In this document: in pieces, positions 1 through 7,936 of the stretch
Layout of the letters: each line of letters opens with the position of its first letter
How positions within the stretch are numbered: position 1 is the first letter of the stretch
Assembly (NCBI GenBank): GCA_964600665.1
Contig: CAZRKC010000005.1
Span: forward strand, 39,429 to 103,428
Direction: 5' to 3'
Source of the DNA: CAZRKC01 sp964600665
Lineage (GTDB): Bacteria > Bacillota > SLNR01
Length of the DNA: 64,000 nt
Program-made: the position numbers and the translations under genes
The notes under the pieces: generated by a model
What the model was told of the DNA's origin: nothing
The model's database searches: none
The model's input: only the letters and a program-made list of their open reading frames with translations

Positions 1-20
1 CCGCCTTGATTCAAAAATTC

Positions 21-2057
21 CTATCCAGTGGTCTGATGGATGGTCAATTTTAAGAATGCGAGAATGTCAGCGGCTTCTTCAACCGCTTTACTGGTGGGCT
101 TCCCAGCACCATGGCCGGCGCGAGTCTCGATGCGAGTCATCACAATCTGCCCGGGTAAAGCCTTGTCTTGCATCGTTGCCGCAAATTTGAAGGTGTGGGC
201 AGGGACCACCCGGTCATCTCGATCCGCAGTCAAAACCATCAATGGTGGGTATACTTCACCAGATTTGACATTATGCAGGGGTGAGTAATGATAGAGAAAT
301 TGAAAATGTTCCGGGTTTTCTTGGGCGTTGCCATACTCTCCCGTCCAGTACCTTCCCACGGTAAATCGATGATACCGCAGCATATCAATGACAGGAACTC
401 GGCAAACAACCGCACCGTATAGAGTAGGATCTTGAAGCATGCATGCCGCCACGAGAAGGCCGCCGTTACTGCCTCCCATTATTGCCAGCGAATTTGGATC
501 TGTAATACGCGCTTGGATCAGCCAGCGCGCAGCCGACTTGAAATCATCGAAAACATTTTGTTTTCGATCCAGCATGCCGGCCCGATGCCAATCCTCACCA
601 TATTCTGCACCGCCGCGAAGGCAGGCTGATGCAAAAACACCCCCTTGCTCCATCCATGCAAGATGCATTGGATGAAAGAACGGCGTCATGTTGATGGAAA
701 AACCCCCGTATCCATACAGGATCGCAGGCTGAGGCGTTGATGTCGTCCGGCCCCTCAACCCACTGATGAACATGGGAATTTGTGTGCCATCCACCGATGC
801 GTAGAACACCCGCTCAGTCAAATATGCATTCGGGTCAAAGGGCAACCCAATCTTCCAGGCTGGCTGCCAAGATCCGGTATCAGGTTCCAGATGATAGACC
901 GCCGGTGGGTGAGTAAACGATTGGTATTCAAAGTACAGACCTTGCCCGTTGCGGTTTCCCCGGATACCCGTCACACTTCCAAATCCCGGCATCAGCACGG
1001 GATGCGTTTCTTGACCGGGAATGGACATGCACTCAAGTTGATGCGCACCATCGTGTAATTTGACCAACACCAGCCAATCACCGCTGACAGCAGCTGTTTC
1101 AATAGCATCATCTGCTTCCGCCACGATGACTTGCCAATGGACGGGATGGGGTTTGGAAATATCCACCGCGACAACTTTTTTCTTTGGTGCTGTATGCGTC
1201 GTCAAAAAATAGAAAACTTCACCGCGACTGGTGATCAGCTCATAACTGGCATCTGCTTCATCCAGGAGTCGGATGACAGGCCCGTCAAGAGTCAGATCTT
1301 TAAAGTAGAATCGGTTTTCTGGATCAGTACCGTGCCATACACTCATGACCAGATAACGCCCATCATCCGTAACCTCGACATCAAATCCCAATTCTTTTTC
1401 ATCCGGCCGCTCATAAATCAAGATATCGTCTGCCTGGTTCGTGCCAAGGTGATGATAGAAAACTTTCTGATGATAGCTCTGCTGATCCGGCGGAACGGTA
1501 TTCGGGTCAGGGAAACGACTGTAATAGAACCCCGACCCATCAGCAGTCCAGGCTACCTTCGTAAATTTACAATGATTGATCCGATCAGGACATTCAACCT
1601 GACGATCCACATCCAGAATCCGGATCTGTTGCCAATCACTGCCCCCATCCGCCAGTAACAGGGCTAGGAAACGACCGTCTGATGAAGGGAAAAAGTCGCT
1701 CAGTGCGATGGTCCCGTCCTCCCGGAGCAGATTCGGGTCAAAGAGTGTCTCCGTTTGACTGAAGCCCTGTAAGCAAAGGACTGGTTGTTCCTGGATACCC
1801 TCGTTTCTCAAAAAGAACAACCGCTCTCCCATCTGCTTTGGCAGAGAGTATCGAGGAAAATCCCATAACTGATTCAGGCGATTTCTGTCATTTGATCTTT
1901 CCGGAGCATGAGCCAAGAATTGTTCACAATGCTCCTTTTGGACATCGATCCATTTTCGGGTATCTGGGTCATCCGAATCTTCCAGCCATCTGAAGGGATC
2001 GGCAACCCAAACACCATGGAAGTCCTCTTCGATGAAGTCTTTTCGTATATGCGACAT
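21..2057 (-). CDS. Prolyl oligopeptidase family serine peptidase (S9A)
   Basis: This 678-residue protein cleaves short peptides after proline, usually in the cytoplasm. The N-terminus (FHGVWVADPFRWLEDSD) matches the start of the S9A family, followed by a propeller region to about residue 420 and an alpha/beta-hydrolase domain. The nucleophile sits in GGSNGG (Ser530), the acid in TADRDDRVVP (about 610-620), and the histidine in RAGHGAGK (His649). Length is normal for the family. No signal peptide is seen, so it is probably cytoplasmic. It is the first complete gene in the window and ends close to its left edge; the region between it and the next minus-strand gene is about 190 bp. The family call is firm, and the natural substrate is unknown. 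Confidence 0.93.
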   Translation of the reverse strand: MSHIRKDFIEEDFHGVWVADPFRWLEDSDDPDTRKWIDVQKEHCEQFLAHAPERSNDRNRLNQLWDFPRYSLPKQMGERLFFLRNEGIQEQPVLCLQGFSQTETLFDPNLLREDGTIALSDFFPSSDGRFLALLLADGGSDWQQIRILDVDRQVECPDRINHCKFTKVAWTADGSGFYYSRFPDPNTVPPDQQSYHQKVFYHHLGTNQADDILIYERPDEKELGFDVEVTDDGRYLVMSVWHGTDPENRFYFKDLTLDGPVIRLLDEADASYELITSRGEVFYFLTTHTAPKKKVVAVDISKPHPVHWQVIVAEADDAIETAAVSGDWLVLVKLHDGAHQLECMSIPGQETHPVLMPGFGSVTGIRGNRNGQGLYFEYQSFTHPPAVYHLEPDTGSWQPAWKIGLPFDPNAYLTERVFYASVDGTQIPMFISGLRGRTTSTPQPAILYGYGGFSINMTPFFHPMHLAWMEQGGVFASACLRGGAEYGEDWHRAGMLDRKQNVFDDFKSAARWLIQARITDPNSLAIMGGSNGGLLVAACMLQDPTLYGAVVCRVPVIDMLRYHRFTVGRYWTGEYGNAQENPEHFQFLYHYSPLHNVKSGEVYPPLMVLTADRDDRVVPAHTFKFAATMQDKALPGQIVMTRIETRAGHGAGKPTSKAVEEAADILAFLKLTIHQTTG

Positions 2058-2247
2058 GATAACCCCGCCTTTCGATCTCTGCTGGTTTCCCCCTCAATCG
2101 ACTGCCTCTTCGGGATGATTCGCTCAAAGACTGCACTATATCACTGCCTTCCATGACAGCTGGGTCAATACTCTCTGGTTCATTGAAGAAAAGGAAACGG
2201 CACACCCTCAGGTGGCCGTTATCCGGTTCCGTCTCTTACATCAAAAA

Positions 2248-2496
2248 CTAATCACCCTCTGGTGCTAGCACCTTATCTCCACATCGCACTCTGTCTTCCA
2301 CCTTGATTGCAACCTGTTGCCCAATGTCGGCCATTTCAAGATTCTGATGATCGATCTGCAATGAGCCTACCTCTTGCTCAAACTCGGTTGTATGCCCTCG
2401 GAACACCACTCGGTCGCTAACATGCAGAGGCTTCATCAGCTCGACCACGGCCACGGAAATCTTGTCGTAGAAATGGATCACTTTACCAATCTCCAT
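2248..2496 (-). CDS. Stand-alone EF-Tu domain-2-like beta-barrel protein
   Basis: This is an 82-residue protein that looks like only the second (beta-barrel) domain of translation GTPases, as also found at the C-terminus of some U32 peptidases. The clues are an N-terminal IGKVIHFYDKISVAVVEL, a central VSDRVVFRGHTTEF, and an end of the type IKVEDRVRCGDKVL. There is no GTPase motif. A strong ribosome site (GGAGAGGGGGAG) precedes the ATG. Such short proteins are annotated as translation elongation factor-like, but their function is not established. It lies about 105 bp downstream of the DJ-1 gene on the same strand and might be read with it. The fold call is fairly confident and the role is unknown. 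Confidence 0.7.
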   Translation of the reverse strand: MEIGKVIHFYDKISVAVVELMKPLHVSDRVVFRGHTTEFEQEVGSLQIDHQNLEMADIGQQVAIKVEDRVRCGDKVLAPEGD

Positions 2497-2602
2497 TCTG
2501 CTCCCCCTCTCCGTATGTTGCCTTGATACCTACCGATTGGATCGTAATTTCATTATACCCTGCTATCTGTCATCTGACAACTCATGGCATTTTGACGCCA
2601 AT

Positions 2603-3205
2603 TTAGTCCAATTCATAGATCGCAGCAAACGGATCATGATTGCAGTCTGAGATCCAGACGTATTCAATATAATCTGCAACATATTGGGCTGCCTCAAATC
2701 CGTGGAGATCCCGGATAAAGTCCAAGGTCATATCGATCCCCGCAGAAACACCGGAGGATGTGTAAAAGCGACCATCTTTCACCCAGCGGGCATGTTTCAC
2801 CCAGTTTACATCCGGGCCAAAACCAGTGGTCCAAGTAAATAGCATTTTGTTGGTGGTTGCCCGACGTCCGTCGAGTAAACCTGTTTTTGCCAATAACCCG
2901 GATCCAGTGCAAACAGTCAGCACATATTGAGCTTTTTCAACCATCGAGGCCAATTGCCGGATGTATTCCGGATTTTGCGTGAGATAGCTGGTTCCACCTC
3001 CAGGGATGAACAGCACAAACGTATCCTCCATCTCAGAAAAAGGCCGCGTCATCACTTGCGCGTTGTGCTTGCTGGTTACTAATCCGCCTTCCAAAGAGTA
3101 ATATTCCAGATGATAGATGTCCTCCATTGTACCGATAACTTCCACAGGACCAAACACATCAAGTGTTTCAAATTCATTGAAAAGGATAACGTTAAAATTT
3201 CGCAC
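2603..3205 (-). CDS. DJ-1/PfpI family (class I glutamine amidotransferase-like) protein
   Basis: This is a DJ-1/PfpI superfamily protein of about 200 residues. The N-terminus (FNVILFNEFETLDVFGPVEV) resembles isonitrile-hydratase-like and AraC-N-terminal DJ-1 proteins. The nucleophile elbow is LTVCTGSGLLA, with the cysteine near residue 99, and the downstream ATTNKMLFTW and TSSGVSAGIDM segments are typical. I chose the GTG at 3205 because the AAAGGAG site lies 7 nt before it but only 1 nt before an ATG at 3211; both are possible. Only 15 bp separate it from the small membrane protein upstream, so it is probably the last gene of the TIR/SLOG operon. The enzyme activity (hydratase, glyoxalase, deglycase or redox sensor) cannot be decided from sequence. 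Confidence 0.85.
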   Translation of the reverse strand: MRNFNVILFNEFETLDVFGPVEVIGTMEDIYHLEYYSLEGGLVTSKHNAQVMTRPFSEMEDTFVLFIPGGGTSYLTQNPEYIRQLASMVEKAQYVLTVCTGSGLLAKTGLLDGRRATTNKMLFTWTTGFGPDVNWVKHARWVKDGRFYTSSGVSAGIDMTLDFIRDLHGFEAAQYVADYIEYVWISDCNHDPFAAIYELD

Positions 3206-3220
3206 TCGCATTCTCCTTTC

Positions 3221-3469
3221 TCACGAAATCCCCATTCGATTCAGCAGCACCTTCCATACAAACATCAAAAACCCTAGAATCCCCGGATACAGCACATAAA
3301 GGAAAACACGCTCGCCGATGCTCAAAGCCGCCGTTGCCCGGACAAAGCCAAATTCACCGGCGGACTGCAAATAGGTGTACCAGGTCGCCATGCCCACGCG
3401 CATAGCCAATAGGTTCATCCCGATGGCTAATAACAAAATCGACCAACCCATCAAATAATATCGAATCAT
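3221..3469 (-). CDS. Small two-helix membrane protein of the TIR/SLOG operon
   Basis: I do not recognise this 82-residue protein. It has two clear hydrophobic segments, YLMGWSILLLAIGMNLLA near the N-terminus and VFLYVLYPGILGFLMFVW near the C-terminus, joined by a short polar loop. The reading frame is open further upstream into the SLOG gene, but a good ribosome site (GGAGTGAGGG) directly precedes the ATG at 3469, so that start is chosen. It sits 38 bp after the SLOG-membrane gene and 15 bp before the DJ-1 gene, which implies co-transcription. It may be a membrane partner of the two larger membrane proteins of this operon. No function can be assigned. Confidence 0.65.
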   Translation of the reverse strand: MIRYYLMGWSILLLAIGMNLLAMRVGMATWYTYLQSAGEFGFVRATAALSIGERVFLYVLYPGILGFLMFVWKVLLNRMGIS

Positions 3470-3507
3470 ACCCTCACTCCCGCTGAAAAACATCCTGAAG
3501 ATGCCGG

Positions 3508-5151
3508 TCAAATATTCACGGTGGGTGGCTGATCGCGGCTGTACGAAAGCCACTCCCCATTCTCAATGATGCTTTCTTTGGCCAGCTCCCGGTAGACAGT
3601 TTCCCAAGGCACCCCATGGGTATCCAGCAAGACTTTTGCCCGATGCAACCGTGCGATCATCTTCTCATGGTCCGTGATTTTGCGTCCTAAAGATAATTTA
3701 CCGTAATAATTGGCAAGAAACAAGGTTACAGATGAGATCAGTCCTAACATGATTTTGAATGTCCCTCTGACCGTCAAATCCTGCTCTACATGCATCATCA
3801 GGATCGCGCGAAGGGGTGATGCGACTGGAATCACCATTTGCATAATCGGCTTATACCAACTCTCCATGACCACCACCACCAAAAATATGGTCAAAGCAGC
3901 CCCCATCATGATCCTTGTGATGCGATTATTGAGACCATCCTTTTTCCAGTCCTTCGCCAAGGCCTGCTTGTGGTAAACGGACTGCCCATCGATCCAATAC
4001 CCTCGAATCTGCTGCGGATCCATAGCCGTTTCTTTTTCAGAACCTGCCACAGCAGCAGAAACAGCCTGGCGAATCCAGGCGTTGGCCTGTTCATGGGGCC
4101 AGGCAAGATAGTCGCAAACAGCATCAGGGATTCCGGTAAGGGACAGATAAAACTGATTTCGCAGAATTTCGGCCAGCACCCGATACTCTAAATATTTGCG
4201 GTGGTATTGCCCCCGAGCTGATCTGAAATAGACGGATCCTGCCAATAGAAGGATCCCGCCATAGACGATCAGAAAAACATCCGCCTCCATTTCATCGTAC
4301 ATCAGAAAAGAGACCACCAGTAACACGCCGAGAAACGATAGCACCAACATAGTTTTTAAATAACGATTCCGGAATGATACCGACAAGGTATCTGCAGCAC
4401 GGAAAACATCCAGAATGCGCGATACCCGGGGACCTGCTTTGGTTAAGGTTTGATGGTCAATAATATCTGCAGGTGGCAGATCTGGTACCTTCTGTGCATC
4501 ATGATTAAACTCATCGGTCATTTGCAAACTTTTTCTCAAAACACCAGGTGAGTTTTCCAATATCCGTACTGATCCCGCTTGAACGGAGGAATCATCCCCT
4601 GCCCGCGGCGTCATCAACTGAATCACGGCTCCATCTGCCATGCCCCGAAACAACGAGCAGGAGGCACTGTATGAACGATTTAACATAAAATCGACGACTT
4701 CGGCGGTTCCACATCCACCCGCCAATGGGGCATTGCCATCCCAGCAAGCTAATAGGACATGGCTTTGAGTCGCCAGATAGATACCTGCCTGACGATAGTG
4801 ATAATTCCGGGTGATGTCCATGGCAGATTCCATATCCTCAGCCACCCGGATTTCTGCAGCATTGGCCATGAGATACCGAAAACACTGAAGCGCTTCCCCT
4901 TGAAAGTCCAACTCATATTCGGGTACCGGCATGGGAAGAACGGCAATTAATGGAATGCCCAGCTCCAATGCAACTTCAGCGCAAAGCTGGTCACACCCCT
5001 CTGCCAGACTATTGAGCATCACCAACGTAGAATGAGGCTGCTTGGTTTGCAAATCAGTTAAAACGGCCTTTGCAGCACCCTTCAGTACGGGTATATCCTC
5101 CGTCCTCATGTTCCGATGACCCGTAACCCCAATAATGATGGGTATCTTCAT
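3508..5151 (-). CDS. SLOG-domain protein with four membrane helices (SLATT-like C-terminus)
   Basis: This 547-residue protein has an N-terminal Rossmann-like SLOG nucleotide-binding domain (about 1-190). It shows GVTGHRN at 8-14, SLAEGCDQLCAE at 48-59 and GGCGTAEVVDF at 145-155, which match the glycine-rich strands of the LOG/DprA superfamily. After a linker come paired hydrophobic helices (about 267-284 and 291-308), a conserved-looking YLEYRVLAEILR segment (320-331), and two more helices (about 415-430 and 466-482). This resembles SLATT/DUF4231 two-helix effector modules. The start at 5151 is chosen because GGAGG lies 6 nt upstream and the SLOG domain begins at once; a longer frame would overlap the TIR gene by about 200 bp. 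It follows the TIR gene by 13 bp. SLOG domains are known sensors of nucleotide-derived ligands; the membrane helices suggest an effector role (inference). Confidence 0.75.
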   Translation of the reverse strand: MKIPIIIGVTGHRNMRTEDIPVLKGAAKAVLTDLQTKQPHSTLVMLNSLAEGCDQLCAEVALELGIPLIAVLPMPVPEYELDFQGEALQCFRYLMANAAEIRVAEDMESAMDITRNYHYRQAGIYLATQSHVLLACWDGNAPLAGGCGTAEVVDFMLNRSYSASCSLFRGMADGAVIQLMTPRAGDDSSVQAGSVRILENSPGVLRKSLQMTDEFNHDAQKVPDLPPADIIDHQTLTKAGPRVSRILDVFRAADTLSVSFRNRYLKTMLVLSFLGVLLVVSFLMYDEMEADVFLIVYGGILLLAGSVYFRSARGQYHRKYLEYRVLAEILRNQFYLSLTGIPDAVCDYLAWPHEQANAWIRQAVSAAVAGSEKETAMDPQQIRGYWIDGQSVYHKQALAKDWKKDGLNNRITRIMMGAALTIFLVVVVMESWYKPIMQMVIPVASPLRAILMMHVEQDLTVRGTFKIMLGLISSVTLFLANYYGKLSLGRKITDHEKMIARLHRAKVLLDTHGVPWETVYRELAKESIIENGEWLSYSRDQPPTVNI

Positions 5152-5164
5152 GTCGGTTCCTCCA

Positions 5165-7651
5165 CTACTGACCCACACGGACCCGGGACGCTTGCAGCAG
5201 ATCTGCAAACTCTGTATGCATTTGCCCGATCCATGCGCTGCCATTTTCCGTAATAATGACTGCCTGCTTACCATCAACACTAAATCCCATATCTTTAATT
5301 GGGCTGCCCTTACCATCCAACTCAAATAATATCCCTCCACTGACAGTGGAGACCACAGTTGCACTTGTACCATCATCATGCAAAGCCATTAATTTCGTGC
5401 TATCCGGAGAGATTTCCAATCTGTGGATGGTATTGCCCAAAGTCAGCGCAAAGCGCAACTGCCCCTGCTCCAAGTCAAATATCATGACACGTCCATCACG
5501 ACCACCGCTGGCCATGATGGTTTCTGTAAAAAGGATATCGTTTACAACTTGATAATGCTCCGCAATGCCGTAAGCAGGGGTTTGGGCAGTGCTGAGATCC
5601 CAAACTTCAATGAACCCGTCCCCGTGAGCTAGAGCGGCATAGCGACTGTTTGGTGCCGTAAATATCCGGGACTGCCCCGGCGGGACCTGCGTACCCGGGT
5701 CGTGTAAAGAAATCAGATGAGATTTCTCCTCAGGAATCGGGGTAAAACGCTCAACGCGATACAAGTTCCCGCTGTATTCATCCAAGCGTTGCACACTGGC
5801 ACCCAAGGGGGTCGCATACCCGCCAAACCCTCCATCATACAAGGAGAAGAGGATGGTTGCTCCTGATGGATCAAACACAGCACCCTGAACTTCCATGTCA
5901 CCAAAGTCATGCAGCACATTACCGTTACGCGCATCCAAAAGCACTGCGTATAAATGCCGGGCGAGAAGGCTGCTTCCATCCGGAGAAAATTCCACGGCAT
6001 AAATCTGATTTGGGTAAGGGTCGTTGTAGATCCAGTTGATTTCTCCCGACATCGGGTCCAACATAACTATTCGCGTCTCCTCCACATATACCAACTGTTT
6101 TGAATCCGGGCTGATGCGGAGGCTATAAACGGCGGCTGCGTCCGTCACTGGTGTCCGGGTGATCAATTGACCGCTACTGGCATCCCAGACCGCCACAAAC
6201 GGCCCTAAGCCAGCTGCGATCCATTTCCCATCGGGAGAGAATGTCAGACGATTGGCAGTGCTTCCGTCTGGGTTTTCCAACTCCCGCCGGGTATCGGTTT
6301 TTAAATCATAGAGCCACAAATCTTCAGCCATGCTGCTGCTAAAAGCCACTTGATCGGCAGAAGGATTCAGCGCGATTCCGGTGTCTGTAAACACCCGGCC
6401 ATCCATATCCAGTACATTCGTTTCCTTATTTTTCTGCAAATCCCATACGATCAAATGTTCATTTTCATACACGAGGAGTTGATCAGGGCCCCCCAGAAAC
6501 CCGACACACCCGATGGTCCATGCATATTCATCCTCCCGGAGATACTGTCCAATCAAATCCCCCGTATCGCAATCCCATACCGCAATTCGATTTTCCCACC
6601 CGCAGAACGTATAAAACCGGCTGCTGTCCGGAGAAAATCCCACTGCGGTCAGAGATTCACGATGATTACCCACCGTTCGCAGAATCTCACCGGAGTAAGC
6701 ATCCATGAGTGCGGCTGCATTCTGGTTGATGATTCCTAATACCCATTTCCCGTCAGGAGAGTAGGTCAGCTGCCCCATACGCATGCCCTTATTCTTGATC
6801 ACTGAAACCTGACGAAATTCTTCGCTGTACAAACCCATCTCCAACGCATCCTGAATCTCCGTTTGGTACTGATGCACAATCATCTCTCCCGCTTCCTGTG
6901 CCTGAAGGGCATGGACCAGGCCGCCCAGCTTATCATCAGCGGAGGATGCCAGCACCGACTTTTCCAGCCACAGCATCAATTCATTCTCAACAGCCCGATT
7001 CCGCTGATAGGCAATGATTCGATTTTGGGTGACGGCATAGATCGCAAAAGCCGTGACTAATGTGACCACTGCAGCACTGAATGCGACTAGGGTTTGCAGC
7101 CGTTGCTCTCTTGCCCGCTGCCTTAAATCATCAAATCCAACTCCAAGCATCGGTGCCAGAATCCGTAATTTCTCAATGTTCAGTTTCCGTTTCATCCCCG
7201 ATAGATCAGGGGCTCTGACATCTGCTGCCAGGGGCTCTCGCTCCGTTAAAATACCGTCGATGTCCACAAATCGGATTTGCTGAGGAAATGATTCATCCGG
7301 TTCACCACGGACTAAGAGGGTCAGAATTCGATCTCGCCTGCCCATGGCGATAAACGCATCCACCTCTTTCATACACCATTTTGATTTTGGCAGATCCGGG
7401 GAGCAGATAACAATCAACCATTTACTATCTCTGAGGGCACTTTCGATGTCAGAACCCAAATCTCCGGAAGTCGGCAATTCGTCCTGATCTCGGAATACTT
7501 TCCCCATTCGCTTCTTTCCCACTTGTTTGGCAATTGCGCCTGGAATTTTGAATTGTTCGATCTGCCGATGCAGCGTTTTGGCGATGTCAGCATCCGGTGA
7601 TTGATGGCGGTAACTGATAAATGCCTCGTATCGATACTGATTATCCAACAT
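5165..7651 (-). CDS. TIR domain - transmembrane - WD40 repeat protein
   Basis: This 828-residue protein has three parts. A TIR domain (about 8-135) begins YEAFISYRH and carries the candidate catalytic glutamate in KSKWCMKEVD (Glu96), the NADase position of active TIR enzymes. One transmembrane helix follows (about 186-208). A beta-propeller of WD40-like repeats with recurrent SPDGKW and VWD signatures runs from about 285 to the end. The ATG at 7651 has an ideal AAAGGAGGT site; an upstream in-frame start lacks one. It is the first gene of an operon with a SLOG-membrane protein 13 bp downstream. TIR domains in bacteria cleave NAD+ or make signalling nucleotides, often in antiphage defence; propellers usually sense or scaffold. 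The biological role here is inferred, not shown. Confidence 0.85.
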   Translation of the reverse strand: MLDNQYRYEAFISYRHQSPDADIAKTLHRQIEQFKIPGAIAKQVGKKRMGKVFRDQDELPTSGDLGSDIESALRDSKWLIVICSPDLPKSKWCMKEVDAFIAMGRRDRILTLLVRGEPDESFPQQIRFVDIDGILTEREPLAADVRAPDLSGMKRKLNIEKLRILAPMLGVGFDDLRQRAREQRLQTLVAFSAAVVTLVTAFAIYAVTQNRIIAYQRNRAVENELMLWLEKSVLASSADDKLGGLVHALQAQEAGEMIVHQYQTEIQDALEMGLYSEEFRQVSVIKNKGMRMGQLTYSPDGKWVLGIINQNAAALMDAYSGEILRTVGNHRESLTAVGFSPDSSRFYTFCGWENRIAVWDCDTGDLIGQYLREDEYAWTIGCVGFLGGPDQLLVYENEHLIVWDLQKNKETNVLDMDGRVFTDTGIALNPSADQVAFSSSMAEDLWLYDLKTDTRRELENPDGSTANRLTFSPDGKWIAAGLGPFVAVWDASSGQLITRTPVTDAAAVYSLRISPDSKQLVYVEETRIVMLDPMSGEINWIYNDPYPNQIYAVEFSPDGSSLLARHLYAVLLDARNGNVLHDFGDMEVQGAVFDPSGATILFSLYDGGFGGYATPLGASVQRLDEYSGNLYRVERFTPIPEEKSHLISLHDPGTQVPPGQSRIFTAPNSRYAALAHGDGFIEVWDLSTAQTPAYGIAEHYQVVNDILFTETIMASGGRDGRVMIFDLEQGQLRFALTLGNTIHRLEISPDSTKLMALHDDGTSATVVSTVSGGILFELDGKGSPIKDMGFSVDGKQAVIITENGSAWIGQMHTEFADLLQASRVRVGQ

Positions 7652-7936
7652 GGGACCTCCTTTCGATGCTCTGAAAGCGGTCATTTGGGCACATGAAGGT
7701 AAGAAATCAACGAAGACCAGTTATGAGCTATGCAAATTGCATGAGAAAGGTTTCGATAGAACTGTAAAATAATCCTTTAATCTTTCCCAGGCGCTCCTTT
7801 GCTCAATAATACTTCTTATTCCGAGGCGATGATTTGATTGAATCCATTTCAGACTTGATAGGAGTCTAACCCATTCGTATGGAATATATGAATTATGACC
7901 GCTATACCTTTGTATCCACTTCAGGAGGGTTGCACC

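Noticed and set aside
1131..1658. 175-residue plus-strand open frame
   Set aside because: It is fully inside the prolyl oligopeptidase gene on the other strand, has no ribosome site or recognisable domain.
1969..2205. 78-residue minus-strand frame at the start of the oligopeptidase gene
   Set aside because: It overlaps the oligopeptidase 5' end in another frame and has no family resemblance; the better-supported gene explains the sequence.
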